This document shows positions 52,452 through 60,151 of a DNA stretch of 62,717 nt, in pieces (the first letter of the stretch is position 1; each line of letters starts with the position of its first letter). The notes beneath the pieces are model-generated. The model was given only the letters and a program-made list of their open reading frames with translations. It ran no database searches and was not told where the DNA came from. Origin of the DNA: Pseudomonadota bacterium (GTDB taxonomy: Bacteria > Pseudomonadota > Alphaproteobacteria > Rhizobiales > Rhizobiaceae). Location: positions 1-62,717 of the forward strand of contig JAEWDP010000005.1 of NCBI GenBank assembly GCA_023390055.1. The letters are read 5' to 3'. Both the position numbers and the translations under genes were made by a program.

Positions 52452-53498
52452 TCAAGACGTCAGGGTCGCCATGTCAATGACGAAGCGGTAACGGACGTCA
52501 CTCTTGAGGACACGTTCATAGGCTTCGTTAACATCCTTGATGTCGATCGTCTCGATTTCGCAGACAATGTCGTAGCGGCCGCAGAAATCGAGCATTTCCT
52601 GGGTTTCCCGGATTGAACCGATCATCGATCCGGACAGGCTCCGGCGACCGGGTATCAGTGAAAAGGCGTGCACCGGGATCATGTCTTCGGGTGCACCGAC
52701 AATGACCATCGTGCCGTCGATCTTCAAAAGATTGAGATAGGCATTCCAGTCGATTGCCACGCCCGCCGTACAGATGATCAGATCAAAGGTCCCGGCAAGC
52801 TTCTTGAAGGTGGAGGCATCGCTGGTGGCGTAATAGTCGCTGGCACCAAGTTTTAGTCCATCTTCCTTTTTCGACAATGTCTGCGAAAGCACGGTAACCT
52901 CGGCTCCCATGGCTGCTGCTAGCTTGACGCCCATATGGCCAAGACCGCCCATGCCGACGATTGCGACCTTCTTGCCTGGTCCGGCGTTCCAGTGACGAAG
53001 CGGTGAATAGAGCGTGATGCCTGCACATAAAAGCGGTGCTGCGGCATCGAGCGGAAGATTGTCGGGAATATGCAGGACATATCCCTCCTTGACGACGATA
53101 TGGTCGCTATAGCCGCCCTGCGTCGGCGTCTTTCCATCCGCTTCCACGCTATTATAGGTCTGCACCAGACCCGGCATGTACTGCTCATGGTCGAAATCAC
53201 GAGTGGCACAGCCGACGCAGGAATCGACAAAACATCCGACACCGACGCGATCACCGATCTTGAAATCGGTCACTTTTGAACCGACCGCAGTTACAATACC
53301 TGCGATTTCATGGCCCGGAACAATCGGATAAGTGGCATTTTTCCATTCGTTGCGGACGGTATGGATGTCCGAGTGGCAGATACCTGCAAATTTGATGTCG
53401 ATGACAACATCGTCATCATTGGGCTCGCGGCGCTCGAAGGTAAAGGGGACCAGCGGCTTCGACGCATCGGTCGCAGCATAGCCTCTTGCAATTGCCAT
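52452..53498 (-). CDS. Zinc-dependent NAD(P) alcohol dehydrogenase, YahK-like
   Basis: 348 residues. Medium-chain dehydrogenase with catalytic zinc motif GICHSDIH and GHEIAG, and Rossmann motif VAIVGMGGLGHMGVKLAAAMG. It resembles the cinnamyl-alcohol/aldehyde reductase group. The loop that usually carries four structural-zinc cysteines reads SCVGCATRDFDHEQYM: two cysteines remain and two are Arg and Met. The start at 53498 follows GGAG. Physiological substrate unknown. Confidence 0.9.
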   Translation of the reverse strand: MAIARGYAATDASKPLVPFTFERREPNDDDVVIDIKFAGICHSDIHTVRNEWKNATYPIVPGHEIAGIVTAVGSKVTDFKIGDRVGVGCFVDSCVGCATRDFDHEQYMPGLVQTYNSVEADGKTPTQGGYSDHIVVKEGYVLHIPDNLPLDAAAPLLCAGITLYSPLRHWNAGPGKKVAIVGMGGLGHMGVKLAAAMGAEVTVLSQTLSKKEDGLKLGASDYYATSDASTFKKLAGTFDLIICTAGVAIDWNAYLNLLKIDGTMVIVGAPEDMIPVHAFSLIPGRRSLSGSMIGSIRETQEMLDFCGRYDIVCEIETIDIKDVNEAYERVLKSDVRYRFVIDMATLTS

Positions 53499-53607
53499 TG
53501 GGGAACTCCGTTCATTCGGTTTCATGCACGACGGATACTGCACCATGCACGTGCAAAAACGAAGGGACAGATTGACCAGTCCGTGTCCGCCGCATCATGA
53601 GGAGATA

Positions 53608-53841
53608 ATGTCAACAAAGGAGCATCTTGGCTACAAGTACAGCATCTGTCACGATGAAGGGCAGGAATTGCTGTTTCCCGTACCGTCGGCTGCGGACCAG
53701 TGCGCCGATGTCGGCTGGACTTCTGACTTGTTTTGTCATTTTTATTTCCCGATCAGTTATCCGCCACAATGCCAAGGTCACAAAGTCGTCGTCTCCAAAG
53801 CGATCATGCGCGGTGGATGTTTCGGGTCAACGCCGATTTGA
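53608..53841 (+). CDS. Possible small cysteine-rich protein
   Basis: A 77-residue ORF, MSTKEHLGYKYSICHDEGQE to GGCFGSTPI, with five cysteines and no recognised domain. A strong GAGGAGA site lies 2 nt before the ATG, which is unusually close. It is in a 490-bp gap between divergent genes. No family comes to mind; it may be a chance ORF. Confidence 0.35.
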   Translation: MSTKEHLGYKYSICHDEGQELLFPVPSAADQCADVGWTSDLFCHFYFPISYPPQCQGHKVVVSKAIMRGGCFGSTPI

Positions 53842-53915
53842 CGTGAAGCGAGGATCTCTGGCCCTGGTCCTTTCTTCCCAGGATACATTTATCTGCATCT
53901 ACCTTGAAAAGCCGC

Positions 53916-53945
53916 TTGACCGGGGAGGCGGATCTCGTCTAATAC
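53916..53945 (+). promoter_or_regulatory. Promoter of the tetR-ilvC unit
   Basis: TTGACC (53916-53921) and TAATAC (53940-53945) with an 18-bp spacer form a good sigma-70-type promoter about 45 bp before the tetR-type start codon. The operator-like palindrome lies just downstream, where a bound repressor would block initiation. Confidence 0.6.
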
Positions 53946-53956
53946 GTCAACGAACC

Positions 53957-53970
53957 GTACCGTACGGTAC
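53957..53970. promoter_or_regulatory. TetR-type operator palindrome
   Basis: GTACCGTACGGTAC is a perfect 14-bp palindrome starting 11 bp after the -10 element and 21 bp before the tetR-type GTG. Placement at the start point strongly suggests autorepression by the adjacent TetR protein. Confidence 0.65.
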
Positions 53971-53990
53971 TAGAATTGGGAGTTTGATCC

Positions 53991-54650
53991 GTGACCGGCG
54001 ATGCGAGCTGCATTCCAGAGTTTACGCCGCGCCAGACCGCCGTTCTGGAGCAGGCGTTGCGCCTTCTGGTCGAAGGGGGTGACAAGGCTCTGACCACATC
54101 GGGTCTTGCGCGGGCAGCCAATTGTTCGAAGGAAAGCCTTTACAAGTGGTTTGGTGACCGGGAAGGTCTGCTTGCAGCAATGATTGCCTATCAGGCGAGC
54201 AAGGTTCGAACGAGCGAACGAGGCAAGGAACGTCTTAACGCAGAGAGCCTGCGTGAACATCTTGAACTGTTTTCTCGTGACCTTCTCGAAGTGCTGTCTG
54301 GCGATGTTTCACTGGCACTGAACAGATTGGCGATCGGACAGTCTAGCCGGGATGGATCCAAGCTTGGCAGACTTCTCGTGGAACATGGCAGACGCCAGAT
54401 CGACCGGCGCGCCATGGCACTGATCGACGCAGGTAAACGGGTTGGCCTTCTGCGTTTTGATGATGCCGATGCAGCCTATCACACGCTCTACGGTCTGGTC
54501 GTTTCCGATCTGCATGTTCGCATGCTGCTTGGCGAGACCGGCCCGAAAGACAGCGCACGTCAGGCGCACAAGGCGATCGACGCCTTCATGGCGCTCTACG
54601 GTGTGCAACAACAATCGGGGGAGGCGGCGCGCTTCTCTTCGGGACGATGA
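53991..54650 (+). CDS. TetR/AcrR family transcriptional regulator
   Basis: 219 residues. The N-terminal DNA-binding domain reads QALRLLVEGGDKALTTSGLARAANCSKESLYKWFGDREGLLAAMIAYQ. The C-terminal ligand domain is helical and of the TetR_C type (RLAIGQSSRDGSKLGRLLVEHGR). The GTG start follows GGGAG. The gene is 38 bp upstream of ilvC and shares its orientation, with a perfect palindrome over the promoter, so it probably controls itself and ilvC. The effector is unknown; a branched-chain intermediate or its analogue is conceivable but not shown. Confidence 0.9.
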   Translation: MTGDASCIPEFTPRQTAVLEQALRLLVEGGDKALTTSGLARAANCSKESLYKWFGDREGLLAAMIAYQASKVRTSERGKERLNAESLREHLELFSRDLLEVLSGDVSLALNRLAIGQSSRDGSKLGRLLVEHGRRQIDRRAMALIDAGKRVGLLRFDDADAAYHTLYGLVVSDLHVRMLLGETGPKDSARQAHKAIDAFMALYGVQQQSGEAARFSSGR

Positions 54651-54688
54651 ACCAGCAATATTCAGCACGCATAGGGAAGGATTACACA

Positions 54689-55708
54689 ATGCGCGTCTAT
54701 TATGATCGCGATGCCGATCTCAATCTCATCAAGTCGAAGAAGGTCGCCATCATTGGCTATGGTAGCCAGGGCCGGGCACACGCGCTCAACCTGAAGGATT
54801 CCGGGGCACAGAACGTCGCAATCGCCCTCAAGGCCGGCTCTGCGACCGCGAAAAAGGCAGAATCGGACGGTTTCAAGGTCATGACGGTTGCGGAAGCTGC
54901 TGCCTGGGCCGACCTGATGATGATGGCGACCCCAGATGAATTACAGGCAGACATCTACAGAGACGAGATTGCAGGCAATATTCGCGACGGCGCAGCCATT
55001 GCTTTTGCTCACGGCCTCAATGTTCATTTCGGACTGATCGAACCCAAGGCATCCGTCGATGTCGTGATGATTGCTCCAAAGGGCCCGGGCCATACCGTGC
55101 GTGGCGAATATCAGAAGGGTGGCGGCGTGCCATGCCTGGTTGCCGTTAACCAGAACGCTTCCGGCAACGCGCTCGAACTGGCCCTTTCCTACGCCTGCGG
55201 CGTTGGCGGCGGTCGTTCGGGCATCATCGAAACCAATTTCAAGGAAGAGTGCGAGACCGACCTCTTTGGCGAACAGGTTGTGCTTTGCGGTGGCCTGGTC
55301 GAACTCATTCGCGCAGGCTTCGAGACGCTGGTGGAAGCCGGCTATGCTCCGGAAATGGCCTATTTCGAGTGCCTGCATGAAGTGAAACTGATTGTGGACC
55401 TGATCTATGAGGGCGGTATCGCCAACATGAACTACTCGATCTCCAACACCGCCGAGTGGGGAGAATATGTCAGCGGTCCACGCATCATCACCGAAGAGAC
55501 GAAGGCAGAGATGAAACGCGTCCTGAAGGATATCCAGACGGGTCGCTTCACCTCCGAATGGATGCAGGAATATCGCTCCGGCATGGCGCGCTTCAAGGGG
55601 ATCCGGCGTAACAATGACGCCCATCAGATCGAGGAAGTCGGTGAAAAGCTTCGCGGCATGATGCCCTGGATTGGCAAGAACAAGCTGGTCGACAAGACCG
55701 TCAACTAA
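54689..55708 (+). CDS. ilvC: Ketol-acid reductoisomerase (class I)
   Basis: 339 residues, standard class I length. It isomerises and reduces acetolactate or acetohydroxybutyrate using NADPH, the second step in branched-chain synthesis after IlvBN. Rossmann motif VAIIGYGSQGRAHALNLKDSG, the PKGPGHTVR active-site stretch, ETNFKEECETDLFGEQVVLCGG and SISNTAEWGEYVSGPRI are all present. The start at 54689 (MRVYYDRDADL) follows GAAGGA. It follows the tetR-type gene and ends before a strong terminator. Confidence 0.97.
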   Translation: MRVYYDRDADLNLIKSKKVAIIGYGSQGRAHALNLKDSGAQNVAIALKAGSATAKKAESDGFKVMTVAEAAAWADLMMMATPDELQADIYRDEIAGNIRDGAAIAFAHGLNVHFGLIEPKASVDVVMIAPKGPGHTVRGEYQKGGGVPCLVAVNQNASGNALELALSYACGVGGGRSGIIETNFKEECETDLFGEQVVLCGGLVELIRAGFETLVEAGYAPEMAYFECLHEVKLIVDLIYEGGIANMNYSISNTAEWGEYVSGPRIITEETKAEMKRVLKDIQTGRFTSEWMQEYRSGMARFKGIRRNNDAHQIEEVGEKLRGMMPWIGKNKLVDKTVN

Positions 55709-55733
55709 GATTATCGATCGCTCTGCGATCCAT

Positions 55734-55774
55734 CTGCGCCGCGCCTTCGACAGAGGGCGCGGCGCAGTCTTTTG
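55734..55774 (+). terminator. Rho-independent terminator after ilvC
   Basis: CTGCGCCGCGCC and GGCGCGGCGCAG pair over 12 bp around a 10-nt loop, followed by TCTTTTGT, 25 bp after the ilvC stop. Confidence 0.85.
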
Positions 55775-56221
55775 TCTCACGTCGGAGCAATGACACTCCA
55801 CGTCGGCATAAAGTAGCCATGAAGTTACCCGTCCTTTCCTTAAGGGTTTTTCCCCTTAAAGAGCAAAGACCTCCTGCATAATGAAGCGGTTTGCGCGCGA
55901 TGTCTCCAGAGGTTGCCACCAGGGTCGCCACTACGGTCCTGTAAACCTGCCCCAGACCTTCAGGATCACCCTTTCGACGTTCACATTGACCTTCGCATTG
56001 CCGCATCCAGGAATGTTCCTGAGAACAGACGCTCTTCTCCCAGATTGTCGTGCCATAGAAACTGTCGTGCGCGATCGGACCGGGCCATGCTGCCGGCGTA
56101 ACTGGCTCGCTTTACCTGGAATTGCGCGCCCGTCACTGTTTGGGTTGCATCGTCATATCCAATCGAAGAAGCCTTGAGCGTGCGAGCTTTCCAGCGCCTG
56201 GACGGCGGCGTCACGCGCGTA
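55775..56221. other. Long region without a confident gene
   Basis: About 450 bp between the ilvC terminator and the inverted repeat. ORFs on both strands (for example 55881-56177 plus and 55981-56214 minus) have no recognised product, no good ribosome site and conflicting frames. It may hold decayed coding sequence; I can name none of it. Confidence 0.4.
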
Positions 56222-56262
56222 AAATAACCGATAGGTCAGTGTTGCTGACCTATCGGTTATTT
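56222..56262. promoter_or_regulatory. 18-bp perfect inverted repeat upstream of the aminotransferase gene
   Basis: AAATAACCGATAGGTCAG and CTGACCTATCGGTTATTT are exact complements around TGTTG, 41 nt in all, 41 bp before the aminotransferase ATG. The nearest plus-strand gene upstream already has a terminator and no minus-strand gene ends here, so an operator or 5'-UTR hairpin is more likely than a terminator. Confidence 0.6.
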
Positions 56263-56303
56263 GGTAGCGTTCCTCACCATCATTGAAATAAAAGGAAACT
56301 CCC

Positions 56304-57530
56304 ATGCTTGATTGGGAACATGTCTTTGCCACGCGTTCCCACAGGATGCGGGCGTCGGAGATACGCGAACTCCTCAAGCTTCTCGACCAGCCGGACATTA
56401 TCTCGTTTGCTGGCGGCATTCCGGACCCGGCGCTCTTTCCGGCGGAAGCATTCAGTCAGGCCTATTCGGAGATCTTTTCGGGACCGCAGGCCAATGCTGC
56501 ACTTCAGTATTCGGTGAGTGAAGGTTATCGACCATTACGACAGTGGCTCGTTGGGGAAATGGCAAGGATCGGTGCACCGTGCGGCGTCGACAACATCTTC
56601 ATCTGTTCGGGATCGCAGCAGGCTCTCGACTATCTCGGCAAGCTGTTCCTCTCGCCAAACGATACCGCTCTCGTGACCTGGCCGACCTATCTTGGAGCGC
56701 TGCAAGCCTTCAATGCCTATGAACCGTCCTACGATCAACTGACACTCAACGGCAACCGCACGCCACAGGGCTACAGGGATGTTGCCGCGCGCACCGGCGG
56801 GACCGTGAAATTTGCCTACCTTTCAGCGGACTTCTCCAATCCGACCGGGGAAACCGTCGATCGTGCCGGACGTGAACGGCTTCTCGATCTGGGTGATGAG
56901 CTGGACATCGCCATCATTGAGGATGCTGCCTATCAGAACCTCCGTTTCGACGGTGAACCCGTACCTCCCATCCTGGCGCTCGACATCCTGCGCAAGGGCG
57001 GTATTGAAAAGAGCCGCACCATCTACTGCGGCAGTTTCTCAAAGACCCTGGCACCCGGCCTTCGCGTCGGCTTCGTGGTTGCGGCAAGCCCGGTGATCAG
57101 GAAGCTGGTCCTGATGAAGCAGGCGGCTGATCTGCACTCGTCGACAATCAACCAGATGGCCATCCATCTGGTTGCGGAAAGGACCTTTTCACAACAGGTC
57201 CTGAATATCACCAAAACATACAGCGCCCGGCGTGATGCAATGCTTGACGCCCTTGCAAAGCATATGCCGCCTACGACAAGCTGGACGAAGCCGGAAGGCG
57301 GCATGTTTGTCTGGTTGCGGTTGCCGGAGGGGCTGGATGGTAGCGAATTGCTGGCGCGATCTCTTGACACCGAACGGGTTGCCTTTGTCCCGGGCGGGGC
57401 CTTCTTTGCAGACGGATCGAACCGCAACAGCCTGCGGCTTTCCTATTCATGCGCCAGCGAAACAATGATTGCGGAAGGGATAGAGCGACTTGGTCGCCTG
57501 ATTGGCGCCGCCGCGTCTAAGGTGGCCTGA
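56304..57530 (+). CDS. PLP-dependent aminotransferase, 2-aminoadipate/aromatic type
   Basis: 408 residues, class I/II aminotransferase. It starts MLDWEHVFATRSHRMRASEIRELLKLLDQPDIISFAGGIPDP, the family opening; the catalytic lysine is in YCGSFSKTLAPGLRVGFV, and DFSNPTGET and EDAAYQNLRFDGEPVPP bind PLP. It resembles 2-aminoadipate (LysN-like) and MocR-derived aminotransferases but has no DNA-binding domain. Substrate unproven. An AAAAGGAAA site precedes the start. Its upstream 18-bp inverted repeat suggests dedicated control. Confidence 0.9.
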   Translation: MLDWEHVFATRSHRMRASEIRELLKLLDQPDIISFAGGIPDPALFPAEAFSQAYSEIFSGPQANAALQYSVSEGYRPLRQWLVGEMARIGAPCGVDNIFICSGSQQALDYLGKLFLSPNDTALVTWPTYLGALQAFNAYEPSYDQLTLNGNRTPQGYRDVAARTGGTVKFAYLSADFSNPTGETVDRAGRERLLDLGDELDIAIIEDAAYQNLRFDGEPVPPILALDILRKGGIEKSRTIYCGSFSKTLAPGLRVGFVVAASPVIRKLVLMKQAADLHSSTINQMAIHLVAERTFSQQVLNITKTYSARRDAMLDALAKHMPPTTSWTKPEGGMFVWLRLPEGLDGSELLARSLDTERVAFVPGGAFFADGSNRNSLRLSYSCASETMIAEGIERLGRLIGAAASKVA

Positions 57531-57605
57531 ACCCGCGCAAGGACTGTCGCTTTCAAACGGCTGATTTCTGTCGCTGCCCGTCAACGCGGATTGCCGCTTA
57601 TCCGG

Positions 57606-57935
57606 ATGCCCATGACGGCCGGCGACGAGCGGCATTTTGCGGAGGGTGGCGGCAGAGGCTCGGTTCTTGCAGATTGTTTCGCCCTTGAACCGGATGCGGC
57701 AAGGCAGATCTCAGATGACCTGATGCACGCTGCAGGTGCCGGGCTGGATGGTTCCGACCGGAAGACGCAGGCGTTTTCGTCTATCTTTGAACCAGAACGT
57801 CATGCGCAGCGCCTTTTCCCTTGGAACGGTCAGACGCTTCGTGCGCCTTTGAGTCAGCCTTTCGAAAGGAAGGGATTGTCTGTGCTGTCATCCAAGGGAA
57901 GTGGAGGTTGTAGACCAGATCACCAGTTGGCATAA
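57606..57935 (+). CDS. Possible hypothetical protein between aminotransferase and EEP genes
   Basis: A 109-codon frame (MPMTAGDERHFAEGGG start) in a 430-bp gap. Codon third positions in the first half resemble real genes, but there is no clear ribosome site, no recognised domain, and no hydrophobic core. The 3' part is Gly/Ser-rich. It could be an eroded or short species-specific gene. Confidence 0.3.
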   Translation: MPMTAGDERHFAEGGGRGSVLADCFALEPDAARQISDDLMHAAGAGLDGSDRKTQAFSSIFEPERHAQRLFPWNGQTLRAPLSQPFERKGLSVLSSKGSGGCRPDHQLA

Positions 57936-57961
57936 CGGATTGCCTCAACAGGGATGATCGC

Positions 57962-59068
57962 ATGTCTGTCCGTATCGCCAGCTTCAATATCGAAAACCTC
58001 ATCACACGCTTTGATTTCTCCGGTTACCGCAACGAATTGCGACGCGACCGTGTTTTGCGGCTCTACGATATCGACAGCGAGGAAATGTACGAGCAGATGG
58101 AACAGGCGCGCGCCGTGGCCGCGACAGATGATACGCGACAACTGTCTGCTCTCGCCATTGCTGAAGCGGATGCCGATATCCTGTGCCTGCAGGAAGTTGA
58201 CAACATGCCGGCCTTGCACGCCTTCGAATACGGATATCTGTTTCGGATGGCCGGAGCGGGATACATGCAAAAATATCTCGTCGAGGGTAATGATACGCGC
58301 GGGATAGATGTTGCGGTCCTGATGCGGGAAAAGACCCGGCATGGCCAGCCGATCGAACTCGTCGACATTCGCAGTCACGCAATGCTCACCTATGGCGATC
58401 TTGATCTGTTCAATGACGAACTGGCCGCTTACGGAAATATCCATGACAAGATCTTCAAGCGCGATTGTCTGGAGCTAGAAATCAGGATCGGTGGGCGACC
58501 GCTCAATCTCTATGTTGTCCATTTCAAATCGATGAGCAGCCGGGGACAGGACGGTGACGGTCGCTTGAACACGATGCCCGTTCGCGAAGCCGAGGCACGG
58601 GCGGTCCGCCGTATTATCGAGGACCGTTTCGGAGCGTATCGCACGTCAGACAAGAACTTCGTCATTTGCGGCGATATGAACGATTACCAGGAGAAAATCA
58701 AAGTAAGCGGTTCCCGGCGTAGCGGATTCCATTTTGAATATGTACGCGAAGAGCGCAGTGCGCTTGACGTCTTCAGTTCCGACGGATTTGCGCATAATCC
58801 CGTCCTGCGGCGTGACAAGCTGGATCGCTGGACACTCTACCATTCCCGCGGCCCCCAGGAACAGCATTTATGCCAGCTTGATTACATCTGGCTCTCGCCG
58901 GCGCTTGCCGCCCGAAATACCAGGATGGTTCCCGAGATTGTCAGGTCTGGACAGCCTCACCGAACGCCTTTTCCAATGGGGCAGGAGGTGGATCTTTTTC
59001 CAAGGACCGGTTGGGACCGTCCCAAGGCATCCGACCATTGTCCGATCGTGACGGAGCTTGATCTCTAG
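57962..59068 (+). CDS. Endonuclease/exonuclease/phosphatase family protein
   Basis: 368 residues of the EEP (DNase I-like) superfamily. Motifs in order: RIASFNIENL (Asn), ADILCLQEVDN (catalytic Glu), YVVHFKSM, VICGDMNDY (Asp-x-Asn) and KASDHCPIVTEL (Asp-His). No signal peptide is visible, so a cytoplasmic role is likely. EEP members cleave nucleic acids, phosphoinositides or other phosphodiesters; the sequence does not tell which. The 5' side is an uncharacterised stretch; the next gene is 91 bp downstream. Confidence 0.88.
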   Translation: MSVRIASFNIENLITRFDFSGYRNELRRDRVLRLYDIDSEEMYEQMEQARAVAATDDTRQLSALAIAEADADILCLQEVDNMPALHAFEYGYLFRMAGAGYMQKYLVEGNDTRGIDVAVLMREKTRHGQPIELVDIRSHAMLTYGDLDLFNDELAAYGNIHDKIFKRDCLELEIRIGGRPLNLYVVHFKSMSSRGQDGDGRLNTMPVREAEARAVRRIIEDRFGAYRTSDKNFVICGDMNDYQEKIKVSGSRRSGFHFEYVREERSALDVFSSDGFAHNPVLRRDKLDRWTLYHSRGPQEQHLCQLDYIWLSPALAARNTRMVPEIVRSGQPHRTPFPMGQEVDLFPRTGWDRPKASDHCPIVTELDL

Positions 59069-59159
59069 ATCGTTTCTTGGGATTTCAGCCCTTCGGCAGT
59101 TGCACGCCGGCGGGTGGTCGGGCAGTTTGCATAAATCAGGTTATTCGCGGGGAGATATC

Positions 59160-60074
59160 ATGGCGCGCCGTTACGGAATTTACGACGTGTTTACGGATCA
59201 GGTTCTGGCCGGCAATCCTCTGGCAGTCATCTTTGACGCTGACGGCCTTGACGATAATACCATGCAGGCCGTCGCCAGGGAGATGAACCTTTCTGAAACC
59301 GTCTTCGTGAAGGCTTCGTCCAACCCGTCCTATGTTGCGAGCCTCAGGATCTTCACCCCGACGAGAGAACTGCCATTTGCTGGCCATCCGACGGTCGGAA
59401 CCGCGGTCGCACTTGCGGAATTGCAGCATGGTGATGACAGCAATGTCGATATCGTCTGTGTTCTCGAAGAACGGGTCGGCCCGGTCCGATGCGCCGTACG
59501 GCTAAGACAACGCAGCGCCGGATTTGCGGAATTCGATCTGCCGAAGACACCGGTTCTCATCAACCTGCCACTTGACGCAAGCGGGATTGCCGATGCGTTG
59601 AGCCTCAATGCAAAAGCGGTTGGTTTTGAAAATCACAAGGTCTCGATCTGGAGCGCGGGTGTTCCATTTGTCCTGATCCCGGTTCACAGCCGGCGGGAAG
59701 TGGAGGCCCTGGAGTTCGATACGGCGCTCTGGGAAAAGGTCGCGCCATTTGTGGAAGGCAGCCTGACATCGGCCTATGTCTACTGTCGTGGCGGCGTCAA
59801 TCATCAGGCAAGGTTCCATGCGCGGATGTTTTCACCCGATATGGGCATCGCTGAAGATCCGGCAACGGGTTCTGCGGTGGCAGCCTTTGCAGGTGCAGTA
59901 CGTCATTTCGATGCCCTTCCGGATGGTCATCACCCGCTTCTGGTGGAGCAAGGGGTCGAGATGGGCAGGCCTTCCTATATCCATCTGCATATTGACGTGA
60001 AAGATGAGAAGATTGCAAAGGCGCGCATCGGCGGACAGGCGGTGCGACTTGCCCGTGGAACTCTCGAGCTCTGA
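59160..60074 (+). CDS. PhzF family isomerase-like protein
   Basis: 304 residues. The start RYGIYDVFTDQVLAGNPLAVIF with catalytic Glu in EMNLSETVFV matches PhzF, a diaminopimelate-epimerase-like fold. Further motifs: RIFTPTRELPFAGHPTVGTAVAL and EDPATGSAVAAFAGA. PhzF proper acts in phenazine synthesis; most family members, as here, lie outside phenazine clusters and have unknown isomerase functions. The start at 59160 follows GGGGAG; the ORF is open 34 codons upstream without family similarity. Confidence 0.92.
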   Translation: MARRYGIYDVFTDQVLAGNPLAVIFDADGLDDNTMQAVAREMNLSETVFVKASSNPSYVASLRIFTPTRELPFAGHPTVGTAVALAELQHGDDSNVDIVCVLEERVGPVRCAVRLRQRSAGFAEFDLPKTPVLINLPLDASGIADALSLNAKAVGFENHKVSIWSAGVPFVLIPVHSRREVEALEFDTALWEKVAPFVEGSLTSAYVYCRGGVNHQARFHARMFSPDMGIAEDPATGSAVAAFAGAVRHFDALPDGHHPLLVEQGVEMGRPSYIHLHIDVKDEKIAKARIGGQAVRLARGTLEL

Positions 60075-60151
60075 TGCCCGTTATCCTGGAGGAATGTCAG
60101 TCGGGAGAAGCGTGGCGGTCGTCAAGGGCAGACGCCGGCCGCTGATTTCGG

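Noticed and set aside
55981..56214. 78-codon minus-strand frame upstream of the aminotransferase
   Set aside because: No ribosome site or recognised product; neighbouring frames look similar, so there is no reason to prefer it.
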